Shown: positions 6,299-10,448 of the stretch, one piece after another
Layout: each line of letters begins with the position of its first letter
How positions within the stretch are numbered: position 1 is the stretch's first letter
From: JAIPEK01 sp041685935
Lineage (GTDB): Bacteria > Desulfobacterota > Desulfobacteria > Desulfobacterales > Desulfobacteraceae
Assembly: GCA_041685935.1 (NCBI GenBank)
Contig: JAWLES010000086.1
Location: 1 to 10,448 of the forward strand
Direction: 5' to 3'
Length of the DNA: 10,448 nucleotides
Translations under genes and position numbers: made by a program
Notes under the pieces: model-generated
Seen by the model: the letters and a program-made list of their open reading frames with translations, nothing else
What the model was told of the DNA's origin: nothing
Databases searched by the model: none

Positions 6299-7771
6299 TC
6301 AGGAAGAGTGTTCCTCCTCCACTATTGACTGGTAGAGCACATAGTACTTGTTTATATTGCTGACGTATTTCACGGTTTCCTGTCCGATGATGCGCAATGC
6401 AGCTATTTCGGTATTCCTGAACCACTTGTTTCTGTCCAGCCCCATTTTTTCTGCCATGGCCCTTACCCTGCGGATTTTGGCAGGGCCTGCGTTATAGGCT
6501 GCAAGGGTCATCCTGATACGATCCTGGGGCCTCATGTCCTCTTTGCTGTAGTAGTGATCCCTTAGAAAGGCAAGGTATTTTACCCCGGCATGAATATTGT
6601 TTTCGATATTCCGGATGTTCGGGATGCCGATTTTTTTATCTCTTGCAGTTGAAGGAAGCACCTGCATAAGTCCCACAGCTCCGGCCCCGCTTTTTTTGGA
6701 GTGGTCCAGGCCGGATTCCTGGAATGCCACAGCCAGAATAAAAAGCCAGTCAAAATCATACTGCCGGGCATATTTTTGGATCACGGATTTGTATTGTTTC
6801 AGTTTTTCCCAGTTTTCCGGGTTTGTCGGATCTTTAAGCTTTTCACCATGTTTGAAATATCTTTGAAAATAGATATTTCCCAGCATTGTTCCCCTTTTAT
6901 GGTTTTTTAAAAACCGGTTCAGACTTTTTTTGAGTTCCGGGTTTTGTTTTCGTACCATCCACGCAATTTCGGCACCGTCTCTGAGAATGAGCTTTTCATG
7001 GACTTTTATGTTTTCAAGAACCCCGGACCAGACTTTTGCAATATGCGAGTCTGCTACTGTTATATCCAGAGCTCCGCTGTCAACCATTTCAAGCAGGCTT
7101 TCAGTTTCGAGCTCCTCGCTGAGGAGTTTGATTTTAACCGGTTTTATGCCTTGTTTTTCCAATTCCCGGTTAAGGCGCTTGAGACTTTCAAAATAACTGC
7201 TGCTTTTGCGAACATATACTTTTTTACCTCCCAGGTCGGACAATGTTTCAAGTTCGATTCCCTTCCGGCGGGTGACCACAACCTCATCTACATTTTTGAG
7301 ATAAGGGTCGGTGAACGCAACCTTTTTTTTTCTCTGATCGGTGATGGTCAGGCCGGCTGCGGAGATATCACCGTACCCCTGAATAAGTTTCGGGATCAGT
7401 TCGTCTCTGGCAACCGGTATAAATTCGAGCACCACCTTAAGGTCCCTTTTACCGGCGGATTGATTCAGAAAATTTTCGTATTGTTTCAAAAGCGAATATT
7501 CATATCCGACCAGATGACCCTCTGATATAAAAAAATTTGTCCGGTTCAATGTGGTCAACACCCGGATGAATTTTTTTTCCATCAGGCCGGGCAGATCGTC
7601 AGTATAGGATTTCGTCATATGGGTGCCCAGCAGGAGCCGGTTGATACGTTCCCCTTCTAATCCGGGGCCTTCCTGTTCTCCGTTTTTCACAAACTTAAAA
7701 ACCACAGTGCCCAGAATTGCCGAAAGAACAATCAGAAAAGTTATAGAGATAAGCCAAATATTCTTTTTCAT
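6299..7771 (-). CDS. mltF: Membrane-bound lytic murein transglycosylase F
   Basis: A 490-residue cell-wall enzyme that cleaves the MurNAc-GlcNAc bond of peptidoglycan to form 1,6-anhydromuropeptides, acting on the periplasmic side. Residues 1-29 are an N-terminal signal or anchor segment (KKN, then IWLISITFLIVLSAIL). There is no lipobox Cys. Residues about 65-310 match a family-3 solute-binding-protein fold (GYEYSLLKQYENFL, DISAAGLTIT, FTDPYLK), the regulatory domain of MltF. Residues 325-490 are the SLT lysozyme-like domain: catalytic Glu352 in AFQESGLD, GAVGLMQVLPST (364-375) and AAYNAGP (424-430). The length is normal for MltF. I chose ATG 7771 because AGGGAG lies about 5 bases upstream. 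An in-frame TTG at 7786 would add five residues but lacks a ribosome site. It appears to be transcribed alone. Confidence 0.92.
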   Translation of the reverse strand: MKKNIWLISITFLIVLSAILGTVVFKFVKNGEQEGPGLEGERINRLLLGTHMTKSYTDDLPGLMEKKFIRVLTTLNRTNFFISEGHLVGYEYSLLKQYENFLNQSAGKRDLKVVLEFIPVARDELIPKLIQGYGDISAAGLTITDQRKKKVAFTDPYLKNVDEVVVTRRKGIELETLSDLGGKKVYVRKSSSYFESLKRLNRELEKQGIKPVKIKLLSEELETESLLEMVDSGALDITVADSHIAKVWSGVLENIKVHEKLILRDGAEIAWMVRKQNPELKKSLNRFLKNHKRGTMLGNIYFQRYFKHGEKLKDPTNPENWEKLKQYKSVIQKYARQYDFDWLFILAVAFQESGLDHSKKSGAGAVGLMQVLPSTARDKKIGIPNIRNIENNIHAGVKYLAFLRDHYYSKEDMRPQDRIRMTLAAYNAGPAKIRRVRAMAEKMGLDRNKWFRNTEIAALRIIGQETVKYVSNINKYYVLYQSIVEEEHSS

Positions 7772-7810
7772 TCTTCTCCCTGTCAAAAGTAAGTCCTGTC
7801 AGGTTCGCGG

Positions 7811-7827
7811 CTGCAAAGTGATTGCAG
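7811..7827. promoter_or_regulatory. Short palindrome upstream of mltF
   Basis: CTGCAA (7811-7816) and TTGCAG (7822-7827) form a perfect inverted repeat separated by 5 bases, about 40 bases upstream of the mltF start codon. The position and size would suit an operator. No regulator is suggested, and no convincing -10/-35 pair is visible here. Confidence 0.25.
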
Positions 7828-7854
7828 GATTCACGTCAATCAGCAAAAGAAACA

Positions 7855-7887
7855 GGGAATTCACAGGAAAAGCTTTTGTGAATTCCC
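7855..7887 (-). terminator. Strong intrinsic terminator after the radical SAM gene
   Basis: A perfect 11-base-pair stem, GGGAATTCACA (7855-7865) with TGTGAATTCCC (7877-7887), encloses an 11-base loop. Read on the minus strand it is followed by TGTTTCTTTTG, a T-rich tail. It lies 86 bases after the stop of the gene at 7974 and 83 bases ahead of mltF on the same strand, so it would separate the two transcripts. Confidence 0.7.
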
Positions 7888-7973
7888 CATATCAATCGTA
7901 CATTTTATGAAATGATCAGGGAAAATGCAAATGGTACTGGAAAATACTTCCGGCAGATCTCCTTTCACCTTCC

Positions 7974-9455
7974 TTAATAAATATACCGTTCACAGATTTT
8001 CCGGTAATGATAACCGTATATGGAAAGGGTTATGGCGGTGGGCAGGAGCCTGGGTCTGCGTATCAGGGTCCAGAGGAGCAGGTACCAGTACTGGAAACGT
8101 TCCTTTCCCAGGATGCCGAGCCGTATTGCCGCCCTGAAAAATGAAAGGAACCGTTGAATATCTATGTGAGTGATAGCCTCGGGCGCTTTTAATTCAAGAA
8201 GCTGAGTTCGTACCCGCTTGTAATAATTTTTCGGCTGGTAGATCTGCTTCATGATGGATTGATATCCTTGAAAAAGCGCGTCCCTGCCCATCCTGGGAAT
8301 TATATTGGTGGCACCGTCCACGTTGTTCCCTGAGAAAGGTTCCGAAATGCGGCTTTCCCTGTTAAGCCGGTCAAACAGCCGCGTACCCGGCACCGCCTGG
8401 AGCATTCCAACCATTGCCGTGACAATGCCGCTGTTCTGGATGAAATCGATCTGCTTTTGGAAAATGGAGGGACCGTCACTGTCAAACCCCACAATAAAGC
8501 CCCCCATGACCTGAAGTCCTGAACGGTGTATGGCGGCAACGCTTTCAAGAAGGTCCCGGTTTTTGTTCTGGTTTTTATGGCATTCGGTCAGGCATGCCTC
8601 ATCCGGGGATTCAATCCCGATGAATACTGATTCAAACCCCGCCCGGACCATCATGTCAAGGAGTTCAGGGTCATCCGCCAGATTGATGGAGGATTCGGTG
8701 AAAAACATGCAGCCTTTTTTATCTTTGCGCCATTCAATCAGCGCCGGAAGAAGTTGTTTTTTTAAAAACCCCTTGTTGCCGATAAAATTGTCATCCACAA
8801 AAAATATACTGCTGCGCCAGCCGGAGGCGTAAATGTCATCCAGTTCCATAATTACCTGTTCAGGCGTCTTCAGCCTGGGAATGTGGCCGAACATGGCCGT
8901 GACATTGCAGAAATCACAATCAAAGGGGCATCCCCGGGAAAACTGAATGCTCATGGAAGCATACTTCTTGATGTTTAAAAGTTCCCACGACGGTACCGGG
9001 GTGTCGCCGGGGTGACAGAATCCTTCCGCCCTGTATATTTTTTCCGCCCCTCCGTTTTCAAGGTCCGATAAAAATTTCGGCAGTGTCAGTTCCGCTTCAT
9101 CCAGAACCATGTGATCCACGTTTTCAAATGTATCAGGTTCGGATGTGAAAAGCGGTCCTCCGGCTACAACAGTGGCTTCCAGTTCGCGGCATCGGTTGAT
9201 AATCCTCTCCGCAGATTTGCGCTGAACCGCCATCCCGCTGATAAACACCAGGTCCGCCCAAAGGATGTCCTTGTCCTTCAGGCGGTCCACGTTTGTATCC
9301 ACCAGGCGTTTGTTCCATTTTTCCGGCAGCAGACCCGCCACAGTGATCAGCCCCAGGGGAGGAAAAGCAGCTTTTTTTCCGATAAAACTCAAGGCATGGG
9401 TGAATGACCAGAAGGTCTCAGGAAATTCAGGATATATAAGCAATACATTCTTCAT
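7974..9455 (-). CDS. B12-binding-type radical SAM protein (DUF4070-like C-terminus)
   Basis: 493 residues. Residues 1-140 form the Rossmann-type cobalamin-binding domain of class B radical SAM enzymes (VLLIYPEFPETFWSF, FPPLGLITVAGLLP, VVAGGPLFT). Residues about 165-370 are the radical SAM barrel. Its 4Fe-4S motif is CPFDCDFC (Cys176, Cys180, Cys183), followed by FFVDDNFIGN and FESVFIGIESPDE. The C-terminal 120 residues resemble the DUF4070 tail of this family and are rich in aromatic and basic residues. Relatives include methylases of unactivated carbons, such as the hopanoid C-2 methylase HpnP and bacteriochlorophyll methylases, but many members have unknown substrates, and I cannot assign this one. 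The DxHxxG cobalamin-ligand motif is absent (DTNVDRL, 53-59). Start ATG 9455 has AAAGGAG about 7 bases upstream. It is a single-gene transcript with a terminator at 7855-7887. Confidence 0.85.
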   Translation of the reverse strand: MKNVLLIYPEFPETFWSFTHALSFIGKKAAFPPLGLITVAGLLPEKWNKRLVDTNVDRLKDKDILWADLVFISGMAVQRKSAERIINRCRELEATVVAGGPLFTSEPDTFENVDHMVLDEAELTLPKFLSDLENGGAEKIYRAEGFCHPGDTPVPSWELLNIKKYASMSIQFSRGCPFDCDFCNVTAMFGHIPRLKTPEQVIMELDDIYASGWRSSIFFVDDNFIGNKGFLKKQLLPALIEWRKDKKGCMFFTESSINLADDPELLDMMVRAGFESVFIGIESPDEACLTECHKNQNKNRDLLESVAAIHRSGLQVMGGFIVGFDSDGPSIFQKQIDFIQNSGIVTAMVGMLQAVPGTRLFDRLNRESRISEPFSGNNVDGATNIIPRMGRDALFQGYQSIMKQIYQPKNYYKRVRTQLLELKAPEAITHIDIQRFLSFFRAAIRLGILGKERFQYWYLLLWTLIRRPRLLPTAITLSIYGYHYRKICERYIY

Positions 9456-9483
9456 TGGAAACTCCTTTCTTTACGAACGGATT

Positions 9484-9526
9484 TTATGCAGTTTTTATTA
9501 TGCAGTGTTTATAAGAAATAAAGCAA
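9484..9526 (-). promoter_or_regulatory. Possible promoter of the radical SAM gene, overlapped by a direct repeat
   Basis: On the minus strand TTGCTT (9521-9526) and CATAAT (9497-9502) are separated by 18 bases, placing a transcript start about 35 bases before the ATG. Two direct copies of TTATGCAGT (plus-strand 9484-9492 and 9498-9506), 14 bases apart, cover the -10 and start region. Such tandem sites can bind a regulator. Confidence 0.35.
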
Positions 9527-9555
9527 ACTCCATGCCGGAACTTTTTCCCGATTTT

Positions 9556-9571
9556 CAGGTTATGTAACCTG
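9556..9571. promoter_or_regulatory. Perfect operator-like palindrome
   Basis: CAGGTTA (9556-9562) and TAACCTG (9565-9571) are exact inverted repeats around a TG centre. The palindrome lies about 100 bases upstream of the radical SAM start and about 30 bases upstream of its candidate -35. The size and symmetry fit a dimeric regulator site. The regulator is unknown. Confidence 0.4.
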
Positions 9572-9634
9572 ATGATTTAATGGGAGAATCTGTTAAGGAA
9601 TTATACCTGAAGAAAAATATAAAAACAACCTTCC

Positions 9635-9669
9635 AGGGTCATATGTGATCACAGGTCACATATGACCCT
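9635..9669. repeat. 14-bp perfect inverted repeat in the divergent spacer
   Basis: AGGGTCATATGTGA (9635-9648) and TCACATATGACCCT (9656-9669) are exact inverted repeats with a 7-base spacer. The centre contains TGTGA-N7-TCACA and the nested palindrome TGTGATCACA, resembling Crp/Fnr-family half-sites but one base off the usual N6 spacing. No gene ends just before it in either direction, so it is not an obvious terminator. It could be a regulator site or a dispersed palindromic repeat. Confidence 0.55.
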
Positions 9670-9849
9670 CAAACGTTCGCCGTCCCTTTTGCACCCCTTT
9701 GGACTGCCCGGACGGATATCCGCTTTAAACGGGAGGATCGGCGTTAAAACTCCCGGCATGAAAATTCCGGCACGGATTGTGTAAGATTACAGTATAGCCT
9801 GGAAAACAACAATAAATTAAATACCGGCTTTTGCCGGAGGGCGGCTGCA
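9670..9849. other. Rest of the spacer before the ABM gene
   Basis: No convincing gene. Looser inverted repeats are present: CCGTCC (9680-9685) with GGACGG (9710-9715), and CGGGAG (9730-9735) with CTCCCG (9750-9755). TATAGC (9793-9798) could be part of a promoter for the ABM-hflK genes but has no good -35. Confidence 0.3.
9824..9841 (+). promoter_or_regulatory. Small hairpin overlapping the ABM gene's ribosome-binding site
   Basis: CCGGC (9824-9828) and GCCGG (9833-9837) form a perfect 5-base-pair stem with a TTTT loop. The ribosome site GGAGGG (9836-9841) begins within the 3' arm, 8 bases before the ATG at 9850. Folding could partly mask the site and modulate translation. Confidence 0.4.
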
Positions 9850-10200
9850 ATGATACTGGTCCGAATAACCATGCAAGTCATGGAGGAAAAACAGAAAGAG
9901 GTGGTGCAAACCCTTCTGTCGCTGATGCATGCTATGGACAAAGAGGAAGGATGCCTCTGTTATGCCTTCATGACCGATATTTCCGATGGAAACATACTGT
10001 ACATACATGAAGAGTGGGAAAACCGCGAAAAACTGGACCAGCACCTGAAATCGGACCTGTTCGGTGTCCTGCTGGGGCTGAAAAGCCTCTTGCTTGAGCC
10101 GCATGATATCCATATTTACACTGTTGATAAAGCCGAAGGCATGAACGCGGTACTCTATGCACGCAGTAAAAGAGAACATGGTATACGGCGCAAAAATTAA
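9850..10200 (+). CDS. Antibiotic-biosynthesis-monooxygenase (ABM) fold protein
   Basis: A 116-residue cytoplasmic protein with the ferredoxin-like dimeric alpha/beta-barrel pattern of the ABM family. It has an N-terminal strand MILVRITMQV, a helix around 12-30, then EEGCLCYAF (32-40), ILYIHEEWENREKLDQHLKSD (49-69, with the family's EEW and downstream His65) and a C-terminal strand HIYTV. Family members include quinol monooxygenases (YgiN type) and heme-degrading proteins, but most small members have no known reaction. I would not name a substrate. The N-terminal three quarters fit the usual length of about 95-105 residues; the last 16 residues are basic and probably disordered. It ends 12 bases before hflK, suggesting cotranscription. 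Two cysteines (35, 37) flank the helix end. Confidence 0.75.
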   Translation: MILVRITMQVMEEKQKEVVQTLLSLMHAMDKEEGCLCYAFMTDISDGNILYIHEEWENREKLDQHLKSDLFGVLLGLKSLLLEPHDIHIYTVDKAEGMNAVLYARSKREHGIRRKN

Positions 10201-10212
10201 GGAGATTGACTG

Positions 10213-10448
10213 ATGAATGAATGGAATCAAAAGCCAGGGGGATCTGCGCCTTCTTTCGAAGAGGTTGCGGCTAAAATCCGGCAACAATTCAAGGAATTCA
10301 AAGGCCGTTCAGGTCTTATAATTGCCGCATTGGTGGTGGTGGCTGTCTTCTGGACCGTATGGTTCACCGTACAGCCGGAAGAGACCGGAATTGTGCAGCG
10401 TTTTGGAAAAGTAACGCGCACGGCAGGGCCGGGACTGCATTTCAAGCT
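10213..10448 (+). CDS. hflK: HflK, N-terminal part (cut by window edge)
   Basis: The first 78 residues of the membrane-bound modulator of the FtsH protease, which forms a large complex with HflC facing the periplasm. A Gly/Pro-containing cytoplasmic N-terminus (NQKPGGSAPSFEEV) precedes one transmembrane segment (about 35-53, LIIAALVVVAVFWTVWFTV). The start of the SPFH/band-7 domain follows: QPEETGIVQRFGKVTRTAGPGLHFK (54 onward), which is highly characteristic of HflK. The start ATG 10213 is supported by AAGGAGA about 8 bases upstream. hflC would be expected directly downstream, outside the window. The cytoplasmic N-terminus is short compared with the E. coli protein. Confidence 0.93.
   Translation, partial: MNEWNQKPGGSAPSFEEVAAKIRQQFKEFKGRSGLIIAALVVVAVFWTVWFTVQPEETGIVQRFGKVTRTAGPGLHFK

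Noticed and set aside
6944..7525. Plus-strand 193-codon ORF opposite mltF
   Set aside because: It is antisense to the clearly recognised solute-binding domain of MltF; it has no ribosome site or motifs.
9662..9784. Plus-strand 40-codon ORF in the divergent spacer
   Set aside because: Its ATG lies inside the 14-bp inverted repeat, there is no ribosome site, and the composition is not distinctive.

Overview
The window most resembles a gene-dense chromosomal segment of an anaerobic, Gram-negative, selenoprotein-using bacterium, probably a member of the Desulfobacterota (sulfate-reducer type). This is inferred from four things: an in-frame UGA in a GrdB/PrdB-like selenoprotein, a large soluble PAS-rich hybrid histidine kinase, a cobalamin-type radical SAM enzyme, and an MltF/HflK cell-envelope complement. 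No rRNA, tRNA, CRISPR array or intact mobile element is visible.

Layout. Positions 1-341 (minus) hold the N-terminal part of nicotinate phosphoribosyltransferase. Positions 539-1690 (plus) encode an exported MsrA-MsrB fusion. Positions 1691-2187 lack an intact gene; they hold a possible broken minus-strand reading frame, short repeats resembling insertion-sequence debris, and a good promoter. From 2188 to 6204 (plus) runs a likely two-gene operon. Its first gene is a 406-residue selenoprotein that is read through a UGA at 2647-2649, and an ordinary gene caller would split it into two ORFs. Eighteen bases later comes a 925-residue hybrid sensor kinase whose first two PAS domains carry the same CX9CX5CX2C cysteine pattern. 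Positions 6299-7771 (minus) encode the lytic transglycosylase MltF, and 7974-9455 (minus) a B12-binding-type radical SAM protein followed by a clear terminator hairpin. The divergent spacer 9456-9849 is rich in palindromes. Positions 9850-10200 and 10213 to the edge (plus) are a small ABM-fold protein and the start of hflK.

How the genes fit together. A redox/thiol theme runs through the left half: methionine sulfoxide repair, a UxxC selenoprotein, and a cytoplasmic kinase with twin Cys clusters. The selenoprotein-kinase pair is the least expected part. No GrdA, GrdC/D, GrdE or PrdA partners of classical glycine or proline reductase are present in the window, so amino-acid reduction cannot be assumed. 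The kinase's input and its downstream regulator are unknown.
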